A DNA stretch of 64,000 nt from contig JADWQD010000004.1 of NCBI GenBank assembly GCA_016110215.1, forward strand, positions 1,302,001-1,366,000. The letters run 5' to 3'. Shown here one piece after another: positions 1 through 10,800 of this stretch. The notes below the pieces were generated by a model, which worked only from the letters and a program-made list of their open reading frames with translations, had not been told where the DNA came from and did not search any database. A program made the position numbers and the translations under genes. The stretch comes from Capronia americana (Eukaryota; Ascomycota; Eurotiomycetes; Chaetothyriales; Herpotrichiellaceae). Position 1 is the stretch's first letter, and each line of letters begins with the position of its first letter.

Positions 1-1506
1 ATATCGAATGTCACGGGCAAGATCACTGCGACATATGATTCGATCGTTCCTGCGTCCGACTTTCCTCCCCATACCCCATATACCGATTATTCCCCACATA
101 TACTGCTCCCCGGATTGGTCGACGCACACGTTCACCTGAATGAGCCCGGAAGAACAGAATGGGAAGGCTTCTACACGGGGACACAGGCGGCGGCTTTTGG
201 TGGGGTCACAACGGTAGTGGACATGCCATTAAATGCCATACCGCCCACGACGACGGTAGCCAACCTACAACAGAAGATCAAGGCAGCGCAAGGTAAATGC
301 TGGGTCGATGTGGGCTTCTATGGAGGCATTATTCCCGGCAACGAGGCTGAGCTTAAGGCTCTCGTGAGGGAAGGAGTCAGAGGGTTCAAGGGATTTCTCA
401 TTGACAGCGGTGTGGAGGAATTCCCTGCGGTCTCGTCGACAGATATTCAAAAGGTATTTGCTGAATTGGCCGATGAACCAACCACGGTTATGTTCCATGC
501 CGAAATGATTCCGCCCATTGCAGACTCGGTTGGGGACGATGTCCAGGTTTCATTACCGCCGTTGCAGCCTCACGGACCGTTAAATGCCTACAGCACATTC
601 CTCGAGTCGCGGCCGCCCTCGTTTGAAACTTACGCCATTGAGGAGATTTTGTCCCTGGCGCATCTAGCTCCTAACTTACCTTTGCACATCGTGCACTTGT
701 CGGCAATGGAAGCCATACCTCTGCTGAGGAAAGCACGATCTCAAGGCATCAATGTCACAGCAGAGACATGTCCGCATTACTTATCCCTGGCAGCCGAACA
801 AGTCGCGCTTGGCGACACTCGGCATAAATGCTGCCCGCCTATCCGAAGCCAGTCAAACCAGGATAAGCTCTGGGAGGAGTTAAGACAGTTTGCCGAAGAT
901 GGCGTGATCAAGACGGTGGTGTCAGATCACTCTCCATGCACGCCGGACCTCAAAATTCTGCCTTCCCACATACCCGGGCACGTCTCTCAACCCAAGGACA
1001 CGGCTAGGTCGCTACAATTAGAAGCGGACCGAGGCGACTTCTTCTCCGCTTGGGGCGGCATTTCTTCTGTCGGCATGGGTCTACCCATTTTATGGACAGA
1101 AATGTCTCGCCGCGGATTGGCGGATATGGATACGGCCATCACCGACGTCGTGAAATGGTGTTGCACCAATACCGCCCTGCAGGTCGGTCTCGAGAAACAG
1201 AAAGGAGACCTGGCTGTGGGTTTCGACGCCGACATCTGTATCTTTGATGATACAAAGGAATGGGTTGTTGAGCCTTCAACCATGCTCTTCCGGAATAAGT
1301 GTTCTCCGTATCAGGGCAAGACGATGAAGGGCCAAGTCAGGGAGACGTGGCTGAGAGGGCGACAAGTATTTGTGCGAGACGCGAAGAACGGCGGATTTGT
1401 CGGGAAGGAGTGTGAGGGAATGTTGCTATTGGAACCCAGGTTGAAGGAGTTGAAAAAGATTAAAAGTTGGTTTCAACGTTGGGTATACGACTTCGAGAAA
1501 GCATGA
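1..1506 (+). CDS. DAL1: Allantoinase, 5' truncated by the window edge
   Basis: Allantoinase hydrolyses allantoin to allantoate in purine and ureide nitrogen catabolism. The frame is open from base 1, so the true start and first exon lie outside the window; the nearest start-like codon, at 115, is a TTG inside the domain. Visible amidohydrolase features, numbered from base 1, are the HVH metal pair (codons 43-45) within DAHVHLNEPGR, the GFKGF lysine that is normally carbamylated (about codon 130), later metal histidines in MFHAE and HIVHLS, and the catalytic aspartate in VVSDHSPC. The NEPGR signature and the length of about 500 residues fit allantoinase better than dihydroorotase or hydantoinase. 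No intron is seen and there is no peroxisomal tail. The stop is TGA at 1504-1506. The next gene converges on it 44 bases away. Confidence 0.93.
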   Translation: MSNVTGKITATYDSIVPASDFPPHTPYTDYSPHILLPGLVDAHVHLNEPGRTEWEGFYTGTQAAAFGGVTTVVDMPLNAIPPTTTVANLQQKIKAAQGKCWVDVGFYGGIIPGNEAELKALVREGVRGFKGFLIDSGVEEFPAVSSTDIQKVFAELADEPTTVMFHAEMIPPIADSVGDDVQVSLPPLQPHGPLNAYSTFLESRPPSFETYAIEEILSLAHLAPNLPLHIVHLSAMEAIPLLRKARSQGINVTAETCPHYLSLAAEQVALGDTRHKCCPPIRSQSNQDKLWEELRQFAEDGVIKTVVSDHSPCTPDLKILPSHIPGHVSQPKDTARSLQLEADRGDFFSAWGGISSVGMGLPILWTEMSRRGLADMDTAITDVVKWCCTNTALQVGLEKQKGDLAVGFDADICIFDDTKEWVVEPSTMLFRNKCSPYQGKTMKGQVRETWLRGRQVFVRDAKNGGFVGKECEGMLLLEPRLKELKKIKSWFQRWVYDFEKA

Positions 1507-1550
1507 GGTCGACCCTAACGCGGGCGACTGGATTAGATTGATATCCCATT

Positions 1551-2321
1551 TCAACTGAGACTATTTCGTGCCTGTTCTTTCTCCCACTTTTCTCGTACTC
1601 GCCTTCGCATTCCACCGTTGATGCCTCTACCCCAGATCTCCTCCTTCTCCATCATCGTGGCCGCGTCAATGGAGACTGCTCGACCATGCGCATCTGTCAA
1701 TTCTTGCTCTCCTCGGTACTCCCCGATCAAGGTTTTTCGCTCTGGCTTGCTCCTCTCCTTCTGTTTGCTCACCGCTACCTTCTTCAGATATGCCATGTAC
1801 ACGACCACTTCAGCCACGCCCACCACAATGCCCGTTCCCAAGGATAGCAGAACCCGCACCCCATCATTTGACCACCACCGCGTCAGGTGAAACACGGCAA
1901 CGGCGCAAAGGACGATGCTGAGCAAGATATTGAGCACCAGCGAAGGGCTTATGTCGTCCTTCTTGTCATCGACAGCCAAGCCTGCAGCTTCTCGCTTTGA
2001 TATTAGGCCGGCATATTCGCGCTGTTCCTGTTCCTTGCGCAGACGGTCCATGAGAGCGACATACTCTGCTGAGGGTTGCGGCTTTGGTGGAGGGGGTGGA
2101 ATATAGACGCGAGTGCCGCGGAGGAGGCTGTCTAGCACGGAGCATCTTTGACCTTGAGGTTTGGCGAGCAGTTGGGAGAGGGCGATGAGTGTTTTGTGCT
2201 CGATCGGCTGCTCACACGTTGTGGGGAGCGTTGTTGTGGTATTCGTTAGAGCTGAAACATCAGCAGACGAGAGGGAAGAGATGGCTGATAGGATACGCGG
2301 AGTAGTCTGAAGCAGGACCAT
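1551..2321 (-). CDS. VMA12: Vma12/TMEM199-family V-ATPase assembly factor
   Basis: Predicted ER membrane protein of 256 residues that helps assemble the V0 sector of the vacuolar H+-ATPase. A proline-rich stretch near residues 75-83 and a charged linker precede two hydrophobic segments at about 125-147 and 155-179, separated by a very short loop. A basic cytosolic tail follows. Two closely spaced membrane spans after a soluble N-terminal half are characteristic of the Vma12/Vph2 family. The frame is open upstream to 2366, but that codon is GTG; the first ATG is at 2321 and was chosen. No intron. It is divergent from the zinc-finger/Myb gene across about 340 bases. The family call rests on architecture and remembered similarity, without an alignment. 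Confidence 0.78.
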   Translation of the reverse strand: MVLLQTTPRILSAISSLSSADVSALTNTTTTLPTTCEQPIEHKTLIALSQLLAKPQGQRCSVLDSLLRGTRVYIPPPPPKPQPSAEYVALMDRLRKEQEQREYAGLISKREAAGLAVDDKKDDISPSLVLNILLSIVLCAVAVFHLTRWWSNDGVRVLLSLGTGIVVGVAEVVVYMAYLKKVAVSKQKERSKPERKTLIGEYRGEQELTDAHGRAVSIDAATMMEKEEIWGRGINGGMRRRVREKWEKEQARNSLS

Positions 2322-2661
2322 CCTGGCCGAGTTGTCGTACAGTTGAGATTCTGTACAGCTCACCACGAAGCAGACAACACGACTTGATAAGATATGGACG
2401 CAGCCTTGCCAGGATGATCAGGCTGCAGATCGGTAACAGCGACCCCACTCTTGAAGAACGCGCTAAATATTTAGCGAGAAATTAGTGGGGAACTTTGGCT
2501 TGACCCTCACCTGCACCTCACTTTTCCTTTGGGCTGGGCTAGTTGACCGCGCGAGCCCGCAATGCGCGACCCGTCGCTTGTGCGCGATCCAACCAAGAAA
2601 AAAAATGCGGAGTTTGCTTTATGAATGACATGAAACCCGCCATCAGGATTCCAGCCTTAGG
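2322..2661. promoter_or_regulatory. Divergent promoter region between VMA12 and the zinc-finger/Myb gene
   Basis: About 340 bases separate the two ATGs (2321 minus, 2662 plus), so both promoters must lie here or extend into the genes. The one striking element is a perfect 16-base palindrome at 2461-2476. Two upstream ATGs on the plus strand, at 2605 and 2621, are out of frame with the downstream gene. The first closes after seven codons. Confidence 0.6.
2461..2476. repeat. Perfect 16-base palindrome in the divergent promoter
   Basis: CGCTAAATATTTAGCG reads identically on both strands, with no loop. It sits 139 bases upstream of the minus-strand ATG and 185 bases upstream of the plus-strand ATG. 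A dimeric DNA-binding protein site is a possible role; none is recognised. Confidence 0.75.
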
Positions 2662-5600
2662 ATGGGCAACACCCAGAGCCAAGAAGGCGATTCTGCGGAG
2701 CTCGCGCCGCAACCTGATACAGAGGACTGTGAGTGCGCTTTGCCTCAGCGGAGGAGAAACATAAAGTATTGGAGCTGACCGCGTCTTCAGTAGAGTTTGA
2801 CCTCTCCAAGATTCCCGACGACCGAGACGTTGCTGAGCGAGACACAATTTCCCATGACGAAACTGATCATCGACTCTCCGACGCATCGTCGAATATAGTA
2901 AGACACTCCGTTTCACCCAAGCCGCAGAAGTCGGCGCGGCGACAACAGAAGCACACGATAGCAAATGCAGACGGGAGAAAAGCCAAGCGAAAACAGAGGA
3001 GGTCTTCCAACAATACGAGCAATGAAGCCGCAAGCGACGTACCGAGTCGCGAGTCGCAACCCGCTCAAGAGCACGCGGATCCGGTTTCAGATGATCGACC
3101 ACTGAAGGAGACAGAGCCCGAGACATATCATATTTACGCTATTTCCGACCAGAGCGACGTGGAGGCTGGTGAAAATCGAAGGAGCGGGCATTTTACGAAT
3201 GTCTTCGCTGCGATCAACGGTTTAAGTCAACGCGGCGCCACCGAACCCCATGATGAAAGTACTGAAAACAGCGACAGCGACCAAGAGGATGCGGCTCATG
3301 CGCCACTTCAATCATCAGAATCCGAGTTGGCTGTCGAGGCTCGTAATCTCCTAGCATCAATGGCGGGAACTCAACCATCCGCTGAAGGATCTCCTACTCC
3401 GTCTACCACAAAGCTTCCTGAACCAAGCCTCAATACCGAAGGCCGGTATCTTTGTCCCTGGGTCGACATTCAGGGTTGTACCCAGACTTTCGCACAGAAG
3501 AAAGGAGCTGTGAGACATGCGAAGCGTCCACATCCAACGACAAGAAGAGAAGCCGTTGTCCAGGCGCCCATGAATACTCAGACAGAACCTGCTACTCATA
3601 CCCCGAGTACCCCAAGTACAGCTGCCCCGCAAAACGCGGAGACCCCTGCGATAAAGGTCAATAGCGAAGGCCGGTATCTGTGTCCATGGGCAGACGTCGA
3701 TGGATGCGACGTGACCTTCGCCCAACGGAGAGGAGCCATAAGACACGGCACGCTTCACACGAAAGAATTCACCTGCTTCGTCTGCAAAAGAGTGGTGACC
3801 TCGCGGGCTTCGTTGCTCAAGCACATGAAGGAACATCCTGGTCAGGAGATTGCAGCGGCGACGAATGCCGGTGGTGAGACGACTGAGAAGCAACATACGC
3901 CAGAACAACAGCCTCACGAGCTACTTCAAGAGGTCGACTCTGAGGCTGGGGAGCCGCAGCGACATGTCTCAACCGATGCATCGAAGGAATTCGCGACGCC
4001 ACAAGTCACACCACGCTCTGACAAAGAGGTACATTGGAGCAGCGTCAAGAGCATGCCGCGAGATGTCGAGGATGTAGTTGATGCTGTGTTGCAAGAGATT
4101 GAGGTCGACGCTGTCATGCAAGACACCGAGGTCATCGAAAATGATCCACACGAGGTGTCCAATCGACAGTCGAGTGCGCCACCAAGTGTCTTCGACGAGG
4201 AAGAGATCGGTGTCAAGGAGACGCCAGTGCTCACAACCAAGTTGAAGCGCAAGCGATCCGCGGTAGACAGTGTCGAAGTCACCCAAACGAGTCCAGCAAG
4301 AAGCAGAAAACGCAAGAAAACGTCAGGGGGCACTGCACCTACCTCTATTCCATCCACTGAACTGGCCAGATCCGAAACGCCCCAAAGTTCAGCCCTCAAA
4401 GCAGCAACACGAAGCCGGCAAATGACCGAGAAGATCATCCCACGCCTACAGACTAGACAGAGCAGCATGGACGGGTGGGCACAGAAGTTCACACCCGGTT
4501 CCAGCCTCAAACACCCGACTCTCAACCCTACACCTCCTCGTCCGAGTACGCAGCGGGTCGAGGTCCTTGTTCCGCGTACGAGCCAAGCTGGTCCTTCGGG
4601 GATGAAACAGACGAGGATGCAGGCACCGCATTCGAGCGAAGCAATGGATGTGGATGAAGAGGAAGTCGAAGCAGATTCTCCTACGAATTTCAGACGCAAA
4701 GAGCCTCGTAGAGCTACTTATGCGACACGGACGGGGAAGAAGCGTGCAGAGCCTGACGTGGAATATTCGACGCCTTCAAAAGAGGCCGCGGTCAATAACC
4801 GCGAGGGAATTGAGGCTGGTGTATCGGACAGTGATGGAACGTCACCGGTCGATATAGCCACATCCGTTGCTAAGAGGACATTTCCTAGACAGGACGAAGC
4901 TCCAACTGAAGATGACCAGGACTCGGATTTTGACGTAACACAAGCTCTTGAATCGGACAACGAGATGACACAAACAGATAGACCAGCCAAGAAAGCGAGA
5001 AAGAGCACTGGAACCAAGAACACCGAGCAACCGGATCCTGCAAATGGTGTCGAATGCGTTCGGTGCCACCGCACTTTCGCAAGCCAGGAACAACTTCGGA
5101 GACATCAGAAGAAACGATTCGCGCATATTGGACTGGTCAAGTGTCTTGGCTGCTCTGAAGAGTTCTATGCAACTGCCGCTCTCATCAGGCATGAGAAAGA
5201 CACCGGCCATGGAAAAGGTAATGGCAGCCAAGGACGGATTGGTGCATTCAGTCAAGACGAGGTCAATAAGCTCAACAAATGGAGAGATACATTCTGTGAG
5301 TACCACAACATCAGCCGGGCGGAATTCAACGATATGATGACGGGCACACTTGAGCGAGGCAAAGGCGCTATATGGCAGTGGTCCTTCGTCAAGAGATCGG
5401 AGTTTCTCAAGGAATACCTCAACGTATTGCCAAACAGGAACAAGCGGTCATTGCTGCGCTACCGCGAGCGAAATTTCCAGAACGTCGCGGGTATGAAAAA
5501 CTGGTCGGCGGAGGATGATAAGGAACTCACTCGGTTGCAGAGAGAGCTGGGCACGAAGTGGGTGGAGATTGCTCGGCGACTCGGCAGAACTGCAGATGCG

Positions 5601-7052
5601 GTGAGTCAACGTTGGCGCCACAAGCTACAGTACGGTGAAGTCGAGACAGGCGAGTGGTCCAAAGCCGAGAAGGTCAAATTCGAGAAGATCTTGGCCGAAT
5701 TGTGTACAGATGAGAATGGCAACGAACTCGAAGATATCCAGATCCCATGGAACAGAATCAGCGAGAAGATGGGATCGCGGTCTGCCCAACAATGCTCGAA
5801 TCATTACCGCGCTTTACGTTCGAAGAAAGAACATGGCAGATGGGTCAAGGCTGACGCATCGGAGAAGACCCCCAGGTCAAGCCGGGTCGTGGCGAGTAAG
5901 ATGGAGTTACGGTTGAGTGGGCAGGAGAGGAGCAGACGAGGTCCTAAAAGCGGCCTTTCTGAAGAGTTTATCCGCGAGGACGACGAGGCAGATGATGAAT
6001 CTGAACCTGCTGAGGAGGACTCTGAGGGGGAGGACGCACAGGAAGAGAGCCCTGATGCGCAAGAACCTGAATTGGAGGCCGAAGACGACGGGGAGGATGA
6101 TTCACGCTCGTCTTCCGAAGATGACACCAGCGCTGCACCGGTGACTCGCAAGCCCAACCCACTTCCCACCAAAACGCCCAGCAAAACCCTCCGATCCAGC
6201 CAACTATTCGGACAGACGCAAACCAACACCTCCGCACTGAAGCCACCTCAGACAATTAGCAACAAAAGAAGTAGTCAACCAAGTCAAGATCGACCCTCTC
6301 CGAATCTTCCCATCCAACGTCGACATATTAGCTCAAGGACGCCTTTGAAAGAGCTGCACGTCTCAGATAATGGAGAGATCGACGGCGAGGTTACAGACGA
6401 ATCAGACGATGGCGATGAGGGCGCGGAGATGCGGGAGAGCTCTCAGGATTTGGGCGCCATCACTGATACCGGCACCGACCGGAATGACAGCGACGCCAAC
6501 GCCAACCGAGACGAAAGCGACGACGAGGTCGACGAGCAGAATCTTCCCGACGATTCCGCTGATGAAGATGGAAATGAATTGGTCAGGGCTGAGAGCGATG
6601 AAGAAAGTCCGGATGAAGACGCCGAGGCAAGTGACGAGGAGCAGGGTGTCCTACACGAGAGCGGTGAAGAAGAGGTCGCTGAATCCGAGAGCAATGCAGG
6701 AGATCTGGTAGACAGTGAAGCTGAGGAAGATGATGAGGAGTCCGCCGACTCAGATGAAGATACGCAAGCGAGCGACGAAGAAACGACACGAAGTGCGAGG
6801 AGCGAGGACGAGGCCATTTCAGAATCGGAAGAAGAGGATGATGATGCACAAGGCGATGGCCCCTCAGCGGAGGCAGATCCGCCTGTGTCAAGTTTCATGG
6901 CCAGTATCAACGAGTCTGCCAAACGGGCAAACATTAAAAAGGTGCGCAGCGGTAGTCAGACACAGGCTCGGGCCCTGATGGGATTGCCCATTCCCGGCGG
7001 GCATCCTCGGCGAGCCATATGGCAGAGGGGCAGTGACGAGGACAGTGACTGA
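2662..7052 (+). CDS. Large C2H2 zinc-finger / Myb (Reb1/TTF-I-like) DNA-binding protein
   Basis: Model: exons 2662-2728 and 2791-7052 (62-base GTGAGT...CAG intron), 1442 residues. The long open frame alone begins at a GTG inside the intron; adding the short exon gives an ATG start in phase. Order of parts: two similar C2H2 fingers beginning GRYLCPW (about 243-272 and 318-345), a third finger (about 349-373), a long disordered region, another C2H2 pair (about 778-830), then a Reb1/TTF-I-type block. That block has a helical extension followed by Myb/SANT repeats (about 925-1040), with tryptophans in KNWSAEDDKEL, GTKWVEIARRLG and QRWRHKL. The tail (about 1085-1395) is extremely acidic and serine-rich. 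Relatives bind rDNA terminators and promoter sites and block replication forks. A nuclear role in Pol I termination or chromatin organisation is inferred. The exact target is unknown. Confidence 0.8.
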
Positions 7053-7854
7053 CCCATGTTCGGACGAGCGAGCATGCACCGAGATGTGCGAACGTTGCCC
7101 TATTTGCTGTGTTAGGTATCTACTTAGTCACGCTGATATGACCTATATGCTCTCATCGGTGGTATTATATCGATCGATGCAACGGGACAGAATACATAGC
7201 ACCCGTTTGGAATGTTACAATAGCAAATTCTAGAGTCTCTCGGAGCCTACAGCGCAACAACGAGATATCCCAGCCACAGCCTTCCAATTGTCTGTCTCAC
7301 TTTCTCACTGTTTAGTAAATGGCGTGTACGTATGTACTGTTCATCTTTCACTAGAAACCCGCGGGCTATATATATGAATACGCTTGGAGCCGTTTCTTAA
7401 TGGTGATTCAATATCGATACCGCGTTCAACAGCTCAACGACGTGAAAGATGGCGCTCTCATTTTTGGCGTTCCCACGCAGCAGGCTATTAGTACATTATT
7501 ATCGCAGACAGTGAAGATGCTGCATGGAGACACCGGACAATACCTAGTTCTCAGTAGTGCGGAGTATGTGGAATAGAAAGAAGATGGGGGCTAGAAATTC
7601 ACGTTGGGTTGAATTGGAGACGAACGACACAACACGAGAGAACACGCAGTTTCACATACGAATTTAGTCCACCTGGCCTCACTACTCCCTCACTTCGCTC
7701 TGCGCTTTACTTCAGCCACAACTTGGTCTTATATTGCGCCCGTCTGTTACTTCAGAACGTTCTAGGCAGCATTGATACTGATCGCAGCTCCTCCTCAGTA
7801 TGCGCGATTGAACCTGCTGTACAGAGGCGCTCCTTTCCACGCAGCCTCGTTATA
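7053..7854. other. Intergenic region upstream of the UGGT gene
   Basis: About 800 bases between two plus-strand genes. It holds the 3' flank of the zinc-finger/Myb gene and the UGGT promoter and leader. A TATA-like run (CTATATATATGA) lies near 7366-7378. No convincing additional gene was seen. Confidence 0.5.
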
Positions 7855-10800
7855 ATGCGAACCTCGAACTTGCCATGGAGATGCGCTCTGCTCTCTCTTG
7901 TGCAGTTGTGCTCAGTCGTTACTTCCGCACACATATCCCCTTCAATCAATGTTGACCTACAGGCATCCTTTTCTGCGGGGCCTTTCTTGGTAGAGTTGCT
8001 GTATGCTCCCTCCCCCGCTCCTCCTCTTCCTCGCCGCCAGTCCAGGGGCTGACAAGCACGCAGAGAAACAGCAGCGCTCGAGAATTCATCCTCTTATTTT
8101 CCCCTCCTCGACCGCATTGCCGATGGCGTCTTTACGGATCTACATACGGAGCAAGAGCTGTACAATAAATTCCTCGATGTATTACAAGATGAGGGCCACA
8201 TGTCCACACCCGAATCCCTTTCCTCTTTCAAGTTTGCACTCGCTCTCCATGCTGCCGCACCCAGGGTCGAGGCTCATTTCCAGTACTACAACACCTCGGT
8301 CCAGCCCCATCTGATGGCCGCTCAGGATGCCGTCTGTCCTGTCTGGGTCTACCTGGACGGTCAGCAGTTCTGCTCTCCTGCTCTCGACCGTGCTCAGCAG
8401 GCTGTAACAATGCCGGATGTTGATGATGATCTCCCCTTCGATCGAGTTCTTGGTACATCGTCCGAGGGACCTGCCTCCATTCTATACGCAGACATCACCC
8501 ACCCATTGTTTGGTCAGTTTCATGGCGTGGTAAGCCAGACCGCGCGACAGGGGAAATCAACATATCGAGTCCGCTACAGACCGTCGAGTCTTGGGGCAGA
8601 CAAGCCAATATATGTTTCCGGCTACGGCGTCGAGCTGGTACTCAAACGTACCGACTATATCGTTATTGACGACCGTGACGCCCAGAAGCCGGAAGATGTT
8701 AGCCCGGATCAGCTGTCTCTGGAAGATGTCAAGGACGACAACCTCAAAGATCTGAAACCCTTAACTACTTCTGAAGTGATCAATCTTGGTCTGAACGCCG
8801 CCAACTTCATCGCGGCAAGTTCAGATCCCCTCGACACTCTGCTGCAAGTTACCTCGGATTTCCCTAGGTACTCGTCCCTTCTAGCGTCCGCCAATGCCAG
8901 CAAAGAATTCATCCTAGAACATCGTGGAAATCGAGAAAGATTCCTGCCTTCAGGCTATAACGTGTTTTGGATCAACGGCGTTCAGATCGAGCCTCGCCAG
9001 ATCAATGCCTACTCACTGCTCGACCACCTAAGAAGGGAAAGACGCATTATTGGCGAGCTCAAGGACCTCGGATTGACCTCTTCAGAAGCCATCAGTCTCC
9101 TCTCCAGCGAAGTGATTGCCGAGGCACAGGCCAACGAACTCCCGCAACGGTTTGACTGGCGTGACGACAGCGAGGCTAACAAGGTCTTGATGTGGCTGAA
9201 TGACCTCGAGCAAGATAAACGCTATGCTGCGTGGTCGAGATCTTTACGAAGCTTGTTCCAGAGAACGTATCCCGGCCAACTGCCCCAGATAGCCCGCGAT
9301 ATCCACAACCTCGTGGTGCCAATTGACATGGGTAACATCAAGGACATCGAACTAGTTGCCACCTCACTACAAAGCTTGGTCAGAAGATCAGTGCCCCTCA
9401 GGATTGCTCTTATTCCCACCGGTAGAAGTGAGACGGCGAACATTTACGCCAAAGTTGCTTACCACATCTTCGACACATACGGTCTGACAGCTCTGATGAA
9501 CTTCTTCTCTGACGTCGTCGCCAACAAGAAACTGGTTTCCAATCCGGAGAAAAGCTTTACCAACGCAATCAAAGGTCGTACCGTTCGGCAGGAAAAGCAC
9601 CCGCAACCTTACCAGGCTATCTTGGACGACGACAGCCTTAGCCTACAGCTGCAGGCCAGAGATGACTACCTCAAGCGCTTGGCCCTGGACGGGTCAGACC
9701 CGGCTTTCCTGATCAATGGAGTTGTCCTCCCGCGAATGGACAATTGGTTCGAGCTCATGAGTGCCCGACTGTATGCAGATCTTCAAATATTGCAACAAGC
9801 AGTGCTCCAAGAAGCCATCTTCGAAGAATCCTGGATACCTGAGTTCTTTCTCTTTCAGGCTGTTAAAAGCCGCAACGAGTTGGTGTTCCCCGATGATCCG
9901 AAGGATGTCAATATCGTTGATGTTGGCCTGCTAACGAGCCAATTCGCCGAAGTATTTGCTCGCCTGCCTAGGCTGGTTGGCTCAGAGGCGACCTTGTTGA
10001 GTGACCGAGCTCATCTCCTTGTGATCGCGGATATCGAGTCTGAACGAGGCAGAGCCTTGATTTCGGAGGCACTCTTGTTTCATCAACGAAACCCAGAAAT
10101 AGAGCTTCTGGTTCTGCACAGTCCGAACGGTGAGGCGCAGAACTCCAAGTATGCCAATGCTTTGCACGCACTTGTGCAGAATGGTGCCCGCGACTTGACA
10201 GTTGCACAGCTTGAACAGTTGCTCAAGGAAGATCTTACCACGTCAGCAGATGCCTCAAATGAGACTTCTGCTGATTTCTGGACTTCCCAAGCAACACTAG
10301 TGCGAGCTCTTGGGTTGTCAGAAGGCCAGAATGGCCTGTGGCTTAACGGTCGCCTGCTTGGGCCCATTGAACAGCCTCTGACCAGTGCTGATTTGGAGTC
10401 ATTGCTTGAAGTCGAACGAAGGGAGAGGATAGCTCCCGTCACAACTGCTATCACCGGGCTTGCCTTGGAGGATCGGTTCTCGGACGCCTTGGACCTTGCC
10501 AAAGTGAGCTCGCTTGTAGCGCGATCCCTGAAATCCGATCTCCCAGAGGGCTTGAGGGAGTCTGCACCTCTCATCAGGATGGATCGGTTCAAGTTCTGGA
10601 ATACCACTCATACGTCGATCAACCTCTCCAATTCGGCCGACCCAACGATCGAGATTGTTGCCGTCATCGATCCCGCTTCCGAAATTGTACAGCAATGGGT
10701 TCCGATCCTGCAAATCCTGTCGCAGCTGAGCGGTGTGAGCGTCCGGATCTTCCTCAACCCCAAGGACAGACTGACCGAGCTGCCGGTCAAACGATTCTTT

